From Phaeobacter sp. CECT 5382 (GTDB lineage: Bacteria > Pseudomonadota > Alphaproteobacteria > Rhodobacterales > Rhodobacteraceae): 64,000 nt of DNA. The notes below the pieces were generated by a model. The model was not told where the DNA came from. It worked only from the letters and a program-made list of their open reading frames with translations, and made no database searches. Each line of letters begins with the position of its first letter. The first letter of the stretch is position 1. The stretch is taken from positions 1 to 64,000 of the forward strand of contig NZ_CYSG01000010.1 in assembly GCF_001457775.1 (NCBI RefSeq). The letters are read 5' to 3'. This document shows positions 55,545 to 64,000 of this stretch, piece after piece. The position numbers were made by a program, and so were the translations under genes.

Positions 55545-56447
55545 ATGAGTGACTGGCTGATCTCCATGGAAGGCACCGAGGCTGGCCATCAGGCGGCCTT
55601 GTGGCTGGCCCTCATGGCCGCGTTATTGCACGCGGTTTTTGGAGCGCTGCAAAAGGGCAAACATGATCCCTGGTTGTCGCGTGGGGCAATTGACGCGTCA
55701 TATGGGCTGATGGCGGCGCCCTTTGCGCTGTTTGTGGTGCCCTGGCCAGAACCCCATATGTGGCCGATCTTTGCCGTGGTCTGGGTTATTCATGTTGCCT
55801 ACAAGGTCCTGCAGGCGCTGGCTTATACCAAGGGCAGCTATACGGTGGTCTATCCCGTGGTGCGCGGCACCGGGCCATTGTTTACCGTAATCGGCTCCTA
55901 CTACCTGTTTGGCGAGGTCTTTTCGCTGGTTCAGTGGGCAGGGGTTGGCGTTCTGCTGGCCGGTATCTTTGGTCTTGCAGCCTATAACTACCGTTATCTG
56001 GAAACCCACCGCGAAACGCTGGGGCTGGCGATGTTTCTCGCGCTGGTGACCGGGCTGTTTGTGGCGCTTTATACCACCTATGACGCCTATGGTATTCGCG
56101 CCACCGCAGACCCTTTCACCTTTCTGGCCTGGTTTTTCATGATCGATGGCCTGGCGATGCCGCCCTATGCCTATCTGCGCTGGCGCCGCATGTCGGATCG
56201 TCCCGCTCTTGGGCCCTTGGCAATCAAGGGGCTGTTTGGTGGGCTGGTGGCCTTTGCTTCTTTTGGGGCGGTGATGCTGGCCACACGCCTGGACAAGGTC
56301 GGCGAGGCGGCCGTGCTGCGCGAGACATCGACCGTTTTTGCTGCTCTCATCGGCTGGTTGGTGCTGAAAGAAACCGTTGGTCCCCGGCGCATTGCCCTGA
56401 TGGCTTTGATCGCGCTGGGCGCCGTGATAGTGGAAATGGGCGGCTGA
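55545..56447 (+). CDS. DMT-superfamily permease (EamA-like)
   Basis: A 300-residue membrane protein with about ten hydrophobic helices in two EamA-like repeats. Landmarks are YPVVRGTGPLFTVIGSYYL (the conserved Pro-Val-Val-Arg-Gly segment), and IGWLVLKETVGPRRIALMAL at the end. The substrate is unknown. It lies 46 bases after ftsY and 56 before yciB, so it is probably in the same operon, with a weak ribosome site. Confidence 0.85.
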   Translation: MSDWLISMEGTEAGHQAALWLALMAALLHAVFGALQKGKHDPWLSRGAIDASYGLMAAPFALFVVPWPEPHMWPIFAVVWVIHVAYKVLQALAYTKGSYTVVYPVVRGTGPLFTVIGSYYLFGEVFSLVQWAGVGVLLAGIFGLAAYNYRYLETHRETLGLAMFLALVTGLFVALYTTYDAYGIRATADPFTFLAWFFMIDGLAMPPYAYLRWRRMSDRPALGPLAIKGLFGGLVAFASFGAVMLATRLDKVGEAAVLRETSTVFAALIGWLVLKETVGPRRIALMALIALGAVIVEMGG

Positions 56448-56503
56448 GCTGCCGCTGACGCGCACAGGCCTGATGATGGGCGCAAGGACGAACAGGAGAG
56501 CCT

Positions 56504-57139
56504 ATGACTGGTGAAACGACTGCTGGCGATAAGAGCTCTGGCAAGAAAATAAATCCGACATTGAAAATGGTGCTGGAGCTTGGCCCGGTGGTGCTGTTCT
56601 TCATCGGCTATCTGAAGCTGCGCGAAGAGGTTTTTCTGATCGCGGGGCAGGAATACCAGGGCTTTATCATCGTCACGGCGGCCTTCATTCCACTGATGAT
56701 CCTGTCGACGCTGGCGCTGTGGAAGCTGACCGGGCATTTGTCCAAGATGCAGCTGGCGACGCTGGTTCTGGTGGTTTTCATGGGCGGGCTGTCAGTTTGG
56801 CTCAACGACGAGCGGTTTTTCAAAATGAAGCCGACGCTGATCTATTTGTTGTTTGGCGGCATTCTCGGTTTTGGTCTGCTGCGCGGGCAGAGTTACCTCA
56901 AGGTCGTCATGGAAGAGCTGATGCCGCTGGAGCAGGAAGGCTGGATGATCCTTACCCGCCGTATCTGCATGTTTTTCCTGGGCCTTGCTGTGGCCAACGA
57001 GGCGATCTGGCGTACGCAGACGACCGATACCTGGGTCTATTTCAAGACCTTTGGCCTGCCGGTGGCGATGTTTGCGTTTTTCATGTTCCAGGGACAAGTG
57101 TTTCAGAAACACGGGATACCGGATGAGGATGAGGCCTGA
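56504..57139 (+). CDS. yciB: Inner-membrane septation protein YciB/IspZ
   Basis: A 211-residue protein with five or six membrane helices. Family signatures are LELGPVVLFFIGY, MKPTLIYLLFGGILGFGLLRG and RICMFFLGLAVANEAIWR. YciB contributes to envelope integrity and elongation/division. Here a hydrophilic head (MTGETTAGDKSSGKKIN) precedes the first helix. AGGAG lies 8 bases before the ATG. Its 3' end faces the GST gene on the other strand. Confidence 0.93.
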   Translation: MTGETTAGDKSSGKKINPTLKMVLELGPVVLFFIGYLKLREEVFLIAGQEYQGFIIVTAAFIPLMILSTLALWKLTGHLSKMQLATLVLVVFMGGLSVWLNDERFFKMKPTLIYLLFGGILGFGLLRGQSYLKVVMEELMPLEQEGWMILTRRICMFFLGLAVANEAIWRTQTTDTWVYFKTFGLPVAMFAFFMFQGQVFQKHGIPDEDEA

Positions 57140-57163
57140 AAAACAGGCTGAACGAATAAGGAG

Positions 57164-57183
57164 GGCAGGGCTATTGCCCTGCC
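57164..57183. terminator. Hairpin between yciB and the convergent GST gene
   Basis: GGCAGGGC (57164-57171) pairs with GCCCTGCC (57176-57183) around TATT, followed on the plus strand by GCCGTTTTG. It overlaps the stop of the GST gene. Probable terminator for yciB. Confidence 0.6.
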
Positions 57184-57869
57184 GCCGTTTTGCCAAAGAT
57201 AACCTGTTGCGCGCGACTGTCGGACCGATCACCGCGTCGCTCAGCCTCTAGGCTGCGACCGGCAATCACGCCGGGGCGTTGCCATAACAGATCCAGCCAG
57301 CGCGCCATATGGGGTTTATCATCAAGGGTCTGTTCCTGCCCTTCCCAGAGCGAAGCCCAGGGCCAGATCGCCATATCTGCAATGGTAAAACTGTCTCCGG
57401 CGACATATTCGTTTTCGGCCAGCTGACGATCCAGCACCCCGTAAAGTCGCGTGACCTCGTTGCGATACCGGTCTTTTGCGTAGGCGATCGCCTCAGGCGC
57501 ATATTTCAGGAAATGATGTGCCTGTCCGGCCATGGGGCCAAGACCGCCCATCTGCCACATCAGCCATTGATCCACGCAGAGCCGGCCGCGTTCGCTGCTG
57601 CCATAGAACTGCCCCGTCTTGCGCGCCAGATACTGCAGGATCGCACCGCTTTCAAAAAGCGAGATAGGCGCGCCATCAGGCCCCTGCGGATCAATGATGG
57701 CGGGCATCCGGTTGTTGGGTGCAATCGTCAGAAACTCTGGGGCAAACTGATCGCCTTTGGAGATATCAATGAGGTTGACCGCATAGGGCAGTTTCATTTC
57801 CTCAAGCGCGATGGAGATTTTCCAGCCATTTGGAGTCGGCCAATAAAAAAGCGAGAGGGGATCCTGCAT
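57171..57869 (-). CDS. Glutathione S-transferase, YfcG/Ure2p-like
   Basis: A 232-residue GST. The N-terminal domain begins LSLFYWPTPNGWKISIALEE and has NNRMPAIIDP and LFESGAILQYLA (glutathione-binding cis-Pro and Glu-Ser pair). WLMWQMGGLGPMAGQAHHF and FTIADMAIWPW in the C-terminal domain are hallmarks of the YfcG/Nu class, which have disulfide reductase activity with glutathione. Catalysis in this class uses a backbone Asn/Thr instead of Tyr, consistent with TPNGWK here. Confidence 0.92.
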   Translation of the reverse strand: MQDPLSLFYWPTPNGWKISIALEEMKLPYAVNLIDISKGDQFAPEFLTIAPNNRMPAIIDPQGPDGAPISLFESGAILQYLARKTGQFYGSSERGRLCVDQWLMWQMGGLGPMAGQAHHFLKYAPEAIAYAKDRYRNEVTRLYGVLDRQLAENEYVAGDSFTIADMAIWPWASLWEGQEQTLDDKPHMARWLDLLWQRPGVIAGRSLEAERRGDRSDSRAQQVIFGKTAAGQ

Positions 57870-58029
57870 GTTCTGTCCTCAAATCTGTTGAGCCTTGGAC
57901 CAAAACACAGCAATAGCAGGTGAGGCAAGTCGCAGCCTTGACCTGCGGACAAAAATAGGAGAGCAGGCAGAACTTTGTTGCGTGACCCCTCCGTCCCAAT
58001 TGTTCTCTGTTTCTAGCGATACCTTTCTC

Positions 58030-59259
58030 ATGATCAAAACTGCCGATAAGCCCGTTCTGCCCGCCAAACCAATTGCCATGTTGGCTCTGCTTTGGCTGGT
58101 TGGCTGGACATTAAGGGTTCCAATTCTGTCCGCGCCTCCACTGGCTGCGGATATCGCGGATGCCTTTGGACTGGGGGAGGCGGGCATCGGTGCCCTGACC
58201 ATGCTGCCTGTGGTCGCACTGGCCTTTGGGGCTATCCCTGCAGCCCTGATTATCGCGCGGTTTGGTCTACGTGGTGCCATTGTCGGAGGGGTACTGGTGA
58301 TGACTGCGATGTCGGTTGCACGGGGATTTGTGCCAACATCGGCGACGTTGTTTCTTGTCTCAATTCTGATGGGGTTGGGAGTGGCTGTTTTTCAAACCGC
58401 TTTACCCGCAGCGACACAGGCCTGGGTGCCGTCGCATGTGGCACTGGGAAGCGCGGTTTATCTGAACGGCATGATGCTTGGGGAACTGTCGGGCGCAGGG
58501 CTGACGCTGCCGGTGGTTCTACCGCTAGCCGGAGGCGATTGGCGCGTGGCTCTGATGTTCTGGGCGATACCGATCCTGTGCATTGCAGTCTTGGTGGCCG
58601 TGGCCCGGCTGCCACGCGCTCAAGGTGTGTCCCAAGATGCGTTCCAAGCCGAATCTCATCGGGTCCCAACTGATCTTGCCCCGAAACAGACCGCTCTGCC
58701 GCGTTGGAACGACCTTAAGGTCTGGCAATACGGATTTCTCGCGGCCGGATCCATTGTCACCTTCTTTGTGATCAATGCCTATGCGGGATCTCTGTTGCGG
58801 TCTCGAGGCGAACATGAGGCCCTCGAAGGGCTGCTTCTTGCTTATAACTCCATGCCGCTCTTGGGGTCGTTTGCCGTGCTTGCGATGCCTAGATGGATCG
58901 GCGCATGCAGGCCAATTGCGGTCTCAGGTTTGTTGTCAGCTATTGGGCTTGCGGGCTTTGTCTTTCTGCAAGGTTGGGCGTCCTGGATTTCGGCGCTGGT
59001 CGCAGGATTTACGGTCACAATAGAAATGATCCTTTTGCTATCTCTGCCAGCGGTCATTGCCAGAGGGCAAGCGGTGACGCGTTTGAACGCCGGGATGACA
59101 CTGATTGGCTTCCTTATCGCGTTTATCCTGCCGTTGATTGGCGGCCTGCTCGCCGATTGGCTGCTCTGGACGGAAATGGCGTTGATACCGTCGCTGATTT
59201 TTGCATTCGTCGTTTTGTCCGCTGTTGGGCGGGCTCGGCGATACCCGGTGTATGAATAG
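58030..59259 (+). CDS. MFS transporter, CynX/NimT-like
   Basis: A 409-residue permease with about 12 membrane helices. The segments RVPILSAPPLAADIADAFGL and TAMSVARGFVPTSATLF fit the cyanate/nitroimidazole (CynX/NimT) branch of the MFS. Substrate unknown. The ATG at 58030 opens just before the first helix; the frame is open 45 codons further but is not membrane-like, and no strong ribosome site is seen at either place. It stands divergent to the GST gene, about 160 bases apart. Confidence 0.85.
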   Translation: MIKTADKPVLPAKPIAMLALLWLVGWTLRVPILSAPPLAADIADAFGLGEAGIGALTMLPVVALAFGAIPAALIIARFGLRGAIVGGVLVMTAMSVARGFVPTSATLFLVSILMGLGVAVFQTALPAATQAWVPSHVALGSAVYLNGMMLGELSGAGLTLPVVLPLAGGDWRVALMFWAIPILCIAVLVAVARLPRAQGVSQDAFQAESHRVPTDLAPKQTALPRWNDLKVWQYGFLAAGSIVTFFVINAYAGSLLRSRGEHEALEGLLLAYNSMPLLGSFAVLAMPRWIGACRPIAVSGLLSAIGLAGFVFLQGWASWISALVAGFTVTIEMILLLSLPAVIARGQAVTRLNAGMTLIGFLIAFILPLIGGLLADWLLWTEMALIPSLIFAFVVLSAVGRARRYPVYE

Positions 59260-60012
59260 CCCAAGACACCTGTGTTTTACTCTCTTTGTCGTTCATTTTT
59301 GCCTGATATTTCAGTCGGCTGAGGATAAGGGGAGTTTGTCTATGCTTCGGCTAACAGTCGAGCGGTGCTGATTGTTCGGACAAACGGCCACGCTTGGCCA
59401 ATGGGGCCTGAGCTGGAATACTGGCTGTAATCGGTAGATATGACACTGGCTTTTGGTCCGGTTTCGGGGCATAGCCTCACGGAACCCGAACATGAGTCTG
59501 CGCCAATTGCGTGGCAGATTTGGAGCCCTCGCATAGGCTTCCTTGGGCAAGCTAAAGGTTCTAAGCTTGCCTGAGATGAAAACTATCTTGAAATTTGCGA
59601 TCTCAAGCGTGTGTGATTTGTAATCGTACAACTTTTCCTTTATATAATTATTTTTAAATGGAAAAATTTTGCAAACCACCCAAGGAATACCTTGGGGCAT
59701 ACTTGCGCCTGATTTTGAACCAAACTGATCGAATGTCGTTGGGTCGAATCGGGAAGGTGCTAACCTCAAAGACCGTTTCTCGTCGGGCGTTTGTTCGGGG
59801 CTGTTTAGGTAAATGTACTCGGTGTACTAGCGGAACGATTGAGCGCTGAAGGCTTTGCGCAGGGAACAGACTTTGCAAATTTTGGCGTTTTCACCGAAGC
59901 AGCAATTGGGCTGGATGCTACCAAAGCCCAGTCCGAGCCCAAAAGCGACATATACGATACACCCACCTGAGTAGTCTTCAAACCGTTACCGCGTACTGCA
60001 AAATTGAAGGGC
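59260..60012. other. Gene-poor, AT-richer stretch with probable gene remnants
   Basis: This 750-base gap follows the MFS gene and has no convincing gene on either strand. The centre (about 59575-59680) is strikingly AT-rich (TATATAATTATTTTTAAATGG at 59641-59661, cited as region). Short open frames on both strands lack starts and ribosome sites. It probably marks the edge of the accessory region. Confidence 0.45.
59809..59970 (+). pseudogene. Possible C-terminal gene remnant
   Basis: A 53-codon frame without a start ends in TGA at 59968-59970 and reads like real protein: ERLSAEGFAQGTDFANFG, then VFTEAAIGLDATKAQSEP. It is preceded by a stop at 59806 and has no ribosome site. I cannot name the family. 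It may be a truncated gene left behind when neighbouring material was gained or lost. Confidence 0.3.
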
Positions 60013-61872
60013 TCAAGCCTGAAAAACTTGCCGCCCGTCCATCCACGTTTCAAGGACTTTGATCTTCTTGATCTCATCTGGGACGACGTCGCGCGGGTCC
60101 TGATCAAGTATTACCATATCCGCCAGTTTGCCTGGCTCCAAGCTACCGATTTCGTGGTCAGAGAAGAGCTGCCACGCTGCTTCAGAGGTCATGGCACGAA
60201 TGGCGGAATCGACGGAGATCGTCTCCTCAGGGGCGAGGACATAGTCGGGTTCTTTCCAGGTGCGCCTGGTCACAGCCATCTCAATCATATGTAACGGATT
60301 TGGATCGGTCACCATGAAGTCAGAGTGTAGGGTGAATCCGACCCCGGCCTCTTCTACGCTTCGGCAGCGGTCAAGGAGTTGGGCTTTTTCTTCGCCGAAG
60401 ACCTCGTCGCGCATGGCAACGCCCCAGAAATGAACGTGGCCGATGAGGAAACTTGCCGAAACGCCGAGATCCTTCATCCGCTTGATCTGTTCATCGTGAA
60501 GGATCGAGCAGTGCTCGATACGCGGGCGGACGCGGGACATGTCGATCCCCGCATCTCGCAGGGCCTCGCAGGTGTCGAGAATATTGTCGATGGCGGCATC
60601 GCCATTGCCGTGGATCGCGAGGTGCCAGCCCTTTTCCGCCCGTTCCAGCGCGGCGGCGGTCAACTCTTCGGGCTGCATATAGGCCAGGCCGCGGTTGTCG
60701 CTGTCCAGGTACGGTTCGCGTTGCAGGCCGGTAAAACCTTGGTTGGAGCCGTCGGCAACAAGCTTATAGCCAGTGATGCGCGCCAGCGCGTTTCCATTGC
60801 CCTGCATAATACCAGCTTCGTCCCAGACTTCAGCCCCAAGGGTATAGAACGGATAGGCCCGAATGCGTGCCTTCATGCGGCCCGATTGTGCGGCGGCAGC
60901 CATCACCTGCGCATCCGCAGGAGACTGCGCCAGCGCACCAAGGCTGAGTTCAGAGACTGTTGTCAGGCCAAATTTCGTCCATTTATCCAACAACCCGATC
61001 AGGCCGTCGACCGGGTTTACCGCCATCATGGCAGGGTAGTTTTCCACGATCTTGAGAAACGCGACATTGTTCTTCATTGTACCGGTCAGGTTACCATCTG
61101 CGTCACGCACAAACTCTCCACCCGGGGGATCCTCGACGTCGTTGGTCACGCCGGAGACTTCAAAAGCCTTGGAATTCGCATAGGCCAGGTGGCCGGAGGC
61201 ATTAAGAACAAATATCGGGTGCACGGTCGAAATCGGGTCGAGGTCAGCGAAGGTTAGAGCGTCAGCTCCTTCCTGTACTGCCGGGTCAAAATTGCGGAAC
61301 ACCAACCATTCGCCAGCAGGTGTTTCTGCTGCCCGCCTCGCAATATGGTCGAGAACTTCGCCCACCGTCGAATAGCGGGCCATGCCGACGTAATCCATAA
61401 TGGCATCGACGACCGACCCCGATACAACATGGGTATGTGCATCGATAAAACCTGGCAGCACTGTCTTGCCGTCCAGGTCTATGACGGTCGCATCTGCCCC
61501 TGCCACAGCGCGGACCTCACCATTGGTGCCCACCGCCAGAATCCGGTTTCCGCGCACAGCAATGGCTTCAGTTTCAGAGAAGTCGTCGTCTACAGTCAGT
61601 ATCTTGCCGTTGGTGAATACAGTGGTGGTATGCTTGGATACTGCAGGCTGCGCGTTGCCATCACTGGGCAACAAGGCTGAAAGCCCTGCAACGGCCGCAC
61701 CAGTCATGAGAAAGTCCCGTCGACCAAGACGCACCCAGTCGATCCCCCAGTTACAGGACCATCCGGTACCGCTGGTCGCTTTCTCTCTCAAATTACGCAC
61801 GGTGTTGTTTACAGAGAAGAGCCCACCAAACGTACCACTACAACAAGGACAGCCGTAAAGTTCACGTTTCAT
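60013..61872 (-). CDS. Tat-exported amidohydrolase (YtcJ/NfdA-like)
   Basis: A 619-residue amidohydrolase_3 family enzyme. GFIDAHTHV (near residue 120) gives the first metal ligands, with LAIHGNGDAAIDN, RIEHCSILHD and FTLHSDFMVTDPNP further on, matching YtcJ and N-substituted formamide deformylase. The twin-arginine signal GRRDFLMTGAAVAGLSALL is at residues 50-68, unusually after a 49-residue head with CPCC (8-11). The head also has a second Cys at 40 and may be a small metal-binding module. The substrate is unknown. It is the main enzyme of the accessory end. Confidence 0.9.
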   Translation of the reverse strand: MKRELYGCPCCSGTFGGLFSVNNTVRNLREKATSGTGWSCNWGIDWVRLGRRDFLMTGAAVAGLSALLPSDGNAQPAVSKHTTTVFTNGKILTVDDDFSETEAIAVRGNRILAVGTNGEVRAVAGADATVIDLDGKTVLPGFIDAHTHVVSGSVVDAIMDYVGMARYSTVGEVLDHIARRAAETPAGEWLVFRNFDPAVQEGADALTFADLDPISTVHPIFVLNASGHLAYANSKAFEVSGVTNDVEDPPGGEFVRDADGNLTGTMKNNVAFLKIVENYPAMMAVNPVDGLIGLLDKWTKFGLTTVSELSLGALAQSPADAQVMAAAAQSGRMKARIRAYPFYTLGAEVWDEAGIMQGNGNALARITGYKLVADGSNQGFTGLQREPYLDSDNRGLAYMQPEELTAAALERAEKGWHLAIHGNGDAAIDNILDTCEALRDAGIDMSRVRPRIEHCSILHDEQIKRMKDLGVSASFLIGHVHFWGVAMRDEVFGEEKAQLLDRCRSVEEAGVGFTLHSDFMVTDPNPLHMIEMAVTRRTWKEPDYVLAPEETISVDSAIRAMTSEAAWQLFSDHEIGSLEPGKLADMVILDQDPRDVVPDEIKKIKVLETWMDGRQVFQA

Positions 61873-62337
61873 GATGCCTTCCCCCAGAATTGCTAACGAG
61901 TGCGGACAAAAGGGTAGCCGCCGTCTTCACTGAGCTTGGCATATTGAAGCCTTCAAATAAACTCTGCGGATGGCAAAGAGTTGAAATTAGCCATAGTAAA
62001 CATGGCAAGTCTGTCCGCCATGGAAAATGGCCTCTTCAAGGTCTGCTTTGCCAATACCCGACCCAAACGCCATGCCTGTTTTGGGCTGGGAGCTGACATC
62101 CGGCGACTCTATGGTTGATCTCCGACCAGTCGGCCCGCGTCGGTTCGTCGTCAACGGCAACTATGCGCAGGTTGTGACCTTTGCAAAGTCACGAATGCGG
62201 TGCCATTTTCGGGCCACACCAGATCTACACTGCTGCGATGCAGTACAGCAAACCCGCCGTTCGCTGCGGTTGCGAAGCCACAGACCCGGTTAACTCACGC
62301 TTTGCGGACTTTGCTGACATTAAAATTGCGAAACCCA
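61873..62337. other. Gap upstream of the amidohydrolase and the DUF4304-like gene
   Basis: No gene is recognised on either strand. An imperfect palindrome GTGAC-N9-GTCAC at 62174-62192 (centre TTTGCAAA) lies about 150 bases upstream of the DUF4304-like gene. The divergent promoters of the amidohydrolase and the plus-strand gene must be here. Much of the sequence resembles decayed coding or intergenic repeats. Confidence 0.4.
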
Positions 62338-63252
62338 ATGGCTGCTTATAGTGTTCGGCAATGGATCGATGCGGATCTATTTGAAACAGAACCAATCATG
62401 AGTGAAAGCGTTCATTTTCATGAAGATTGCCTCAAGAGTTATTCAATGACCCAAACGCAAAAGCCAATCGTTCCAACTAAAGAAATGACCCTTTATCAGC
62501 GTCAACGGTGCGGGCAGAGATTCAAAGATCTAGCAATCAAGGGCCTCAACCCACTGATCAAAGGTACGGGTTGGAAGCGCAAATCAGCATGGATTTTTAA
62601 GGTAGAAGGTGAATGGTATCTGACGGCGTTTATAACTGGAGGCACGACACCTAATGGGATGCAAAATCTTCTGAAAGTTGAATTGGGGATCAAACCAATG
62701 GCGGTTGATCCAATCCACTGGCGTGCGCAGGGGTTGCATGACAATTTGCACAAACCGCCCTCCTTCCGATCAGATGCTGCGTGGAAGGTCCCGGCTTTGC
62801 CTATGGAAAACCACGAAAAATCCGACGGGCTGACAGACGTCGAAGATGCAAGTCGGATGATTTTTAATACGATTATTGGAATGGCGGAAACTGCGCGGCG
62901 GGAAGTCGCATCAAAACCATTCTCAAAGGTCGTTGCTGACCATCAAGATGCAGATAGATATAGGGCTCTGCGTTGGGCTAGCCTCATTGCCGAAGGTCAG
63001 AATACTCTCGCAATCGAAGAAATCGTCGCCCACTACGGTATAGATCAGGCAGGTGATGCTGCTGACATTCTAGCAGGCTACCAAAACGTCATCGACGGGA
63101 CAGACACGATAGCTCACCGTAGATTAGTTTCTGATATTTACGGAAATCAGAAGGCCGAAGAGCCTGTTTTGAAGCTCTCGCAAAACCCCACTACGCCCAA
63201 GCCATCGTTATCAAAGTACTTGTTGTCCCGCTTAAACCCTCTCAGGAAGTAA
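62338..63252 (+). CDS. DUF4304-like hypothetical protein
   Basis: A 304-residue reading. The block YQRQRCGQRFKDLAIKGLNP, GTGWKRKSAWIFKVEGEWYLTAF and LLKVELGIKPMAVDPIHW resembles DUF4304 proteins (a mixed alpha-beta fold frequent near immunity and defence genes). The C-terminal half is helical (LTDVEDASRMIFNTIIGMAE) with an Arg/Lys end. The start is uncertain: ATGs at 62338, 62398, 62446 and 62485 are all in frame, and the domain begins at the last. Lower GC than the core genes. No function assigned. Confidence 0.6.
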   Translation: MAAYSVRQWIDADLFETEPIMSESVHFHEDCLKSYSMTQTQKPIVPTKEMTLYQRQRCGQRFKDLAIKGLNPLIKGTGWKRKSAWIFKVEGEWYLTAFITGGTTPNGMQNLLKVELGIKPMAVDPIHWRAQGLHDNLHKPPSFRSDAAWKVPALPMENHEKSDGLTDVEDASRMIFNTIIGMAETARREVASKPFSKVVADHQDADRYRALRWASLIAEGQNTLAIEEIVAHYGIDQAGDAADILAGYQNVIDGTDTIAHRRLVSDIYGNQKAEEPVLKLSQNPTTPKPSLSKYLLSRLNPLRK

Positions 63253-63415
63253 CTCTTCTGCAGACATTAATTTACCGCGCAGCATCGGTCACTAAGGGCT
63301 CACAGCGGACTTGCGGCACCAGCACACCAAATCGGTACTGAGGCAGGAGTCAAGGTTGGCTGAGCGGGACAAAGCAGACTTTTGAGGTGTCTATACGAAA
63401 AATTACCTTCAGCTC

Positions 63416-64000
63416 TCAACGAGCGAACAATTCGCTTTTAAGATAGTCGTGCAGATGCCTCTCCTCGCGAAAAGCCTGACCTTCGTCTTCGATCAATTGC
63501 AGCAAATGATCCAAAAAACACTCCCAGCTGCGCGAGACAACAAAACGTTCGTCTTCATCCCGCCCAAACACGATAACTTGGCCGCGTGTCCCTCTGTCGG
63601 CGGGATCAAGATCAATTCCAATGCAGTTATTGCCCCCGTCGTGGATTACTGGCAACCACTTGTTGTGAAAGTCTTTTATTCTGATTGCCCCTTCGGGAAG
63701 AGAACTCAGAAACTCAGCGCCAGTGTCGTGGTAGCACCGTTCTAGATCAATTGCCCCGTGACCAGAAATTCTGAACTTCAGAAAGTCCCAACCGAACGCT
63801 TCCTTCTCCATCCTGTTGAATAGCCTTGCCAAACGCCAAATCTCATCTTTAGCCTCACCAGATAATTTCAAGATTTCGCGATCCCTACCGGTTGTGTACG
63901 CCGAGGCGTAAAGATAGGGGCCGCCCATAGACGCTGGGCCGCATTCAAAATCCAACCAATGCCAACCGTATTTCGCATTTTCGAAAGGTGGGCGATCTAT
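63416..64000 (-). CDS. SMI1/KNR4-like protein, 5' end beyond the window
   Basis: The frame is open to the right edge, so the start lies outside. The visible part is about 194 residues, ending ELFAR. HNKWLPVIHDGGNNCIGIDL, then DPADRGTRGQVIVFGRDEDE, is the core of SMI1/KNR4 (SUKH) proteins, often immunity proteins against contact-dependent toxins. The upstream part PFENAKYGWHWLDFECGP resembles related single-domain members. It faces the DUF4304-like gene convergently. Confidence 0.65.
   Translation of the reverse strand: MDRPPFENAKYGWHWLDFECGPASMGGPYLYASAYTTGRDREILKLSGEAKDEIWRLARLFNRMEKEAFGWDFLKFRISGHGAIDLERCYHDTGAEFLSSLPEGAIRIKDFHNKWLPVIHDGGNNCIGIDLDPADRGTRGQVIVFGRDEDERFVVSRSWECFLDHLLQLIEDEGQAFREERHLHDYLKSELFAR

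Noticed and set aside
59311-59769. 152-codon minus-strand frame
   Set aside because: No ribosome site, atypical composition and no recognisable domain; more likely non-coding or decayed sequence.
62174-62192. Crp-type binding site
   Set aside because: The half-sites GTGAC and GTCAC are separated by 9 bases, too far for a standard Crp/Fnr dimer, so I list it only as a palindrome.

Overview
The window is chromosomal DNA from a GC-rich alphaproteobacterium, most likely a marine member of the Rhodobacteraceae (Roseobacter group). The evidence is gene content and order: pcm-tolC-PopZ-like, secG-pyrG, purA-DUF2842, rpiA-gor-hflK-hflC-degP and ftsY-(DMT)-yciB, plus several small proteins I recognise as typical of this family. 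No rRNA, confident tRNA, CRISPR array, insertion sequence or prophage was seen.

Layout. 0.3-10.2 kb: lepA, a DksA/TraR zinc-finger protein, a PhnA-like protein, pcm, tolC, a PopZ-like polar organiser, cobQ (minus), a small DUF6280-like protein and efp. 10.2-16.8 kb: an exported protein, a protein built from three 52-residue repeats, ygfZ, a family 2 glycosyltransferase, an MsbA-like ABC exporter, a class V aminotransferase and a small membrane protein. 16.9-25.9 kb: hisC, a strictosidine-synthase-like beta-propeller, a crotonase, a beta-hydroxyacid dehydrogenase divergent from a LysR regulator, class I aldolase, pyrG and secG.

26.0-36.0 kb: a complete cobalt-type nitrile hydratase operon (alpha, beta, activator), purA with DUF2842, a very acidic 825-residue protein, thiamine pyrophosphokinase, a DMT permease, and GST with L-serine dehydratase. 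36.3-42.8 kb: rpiA, gor, hflK, hflC and a Do-family protease, combining pentose phosphate metabolism, thiol redox and membrane protein quality control. 42.8-49 kb is looser: a candidate small RNA, a small zinc-ribbon-like protein, a Crp/Fnr regulator, a lipoprotein, a free-standing DnaE2 C-terminal OB domain, a 2Fe-2S ferredoxin with a VCBS-repeat protein, a PAS-LuxR regulator and a bestrophin. 49-59.3 kb is again conserved: purD, xseA, an AlkB-like di-iron enzyme, YhhN, ftsY, a DMT permease, yciB, a GST and an MFS transporter.

59.3-64 kb is the accessory end. Long gene-poor stretches of lower GC surround a Tat-exported amidohydrolase, a DUF4304-like protein and an SMI1/KNR4-like protein cut by the window edge.

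The most unusual items are the three-repeat protein at 10955-11440, the orphan DnaE2 OB domain at 45025-45513, the candidate zinc-ribbon microprotein at 43279-43539, the two-turn direct repeats and dyad upstream of efp, and short tandem duplications in several gene flanks. I did not find a clearly new multi-gene system. These are single-gene or regulatory leads.
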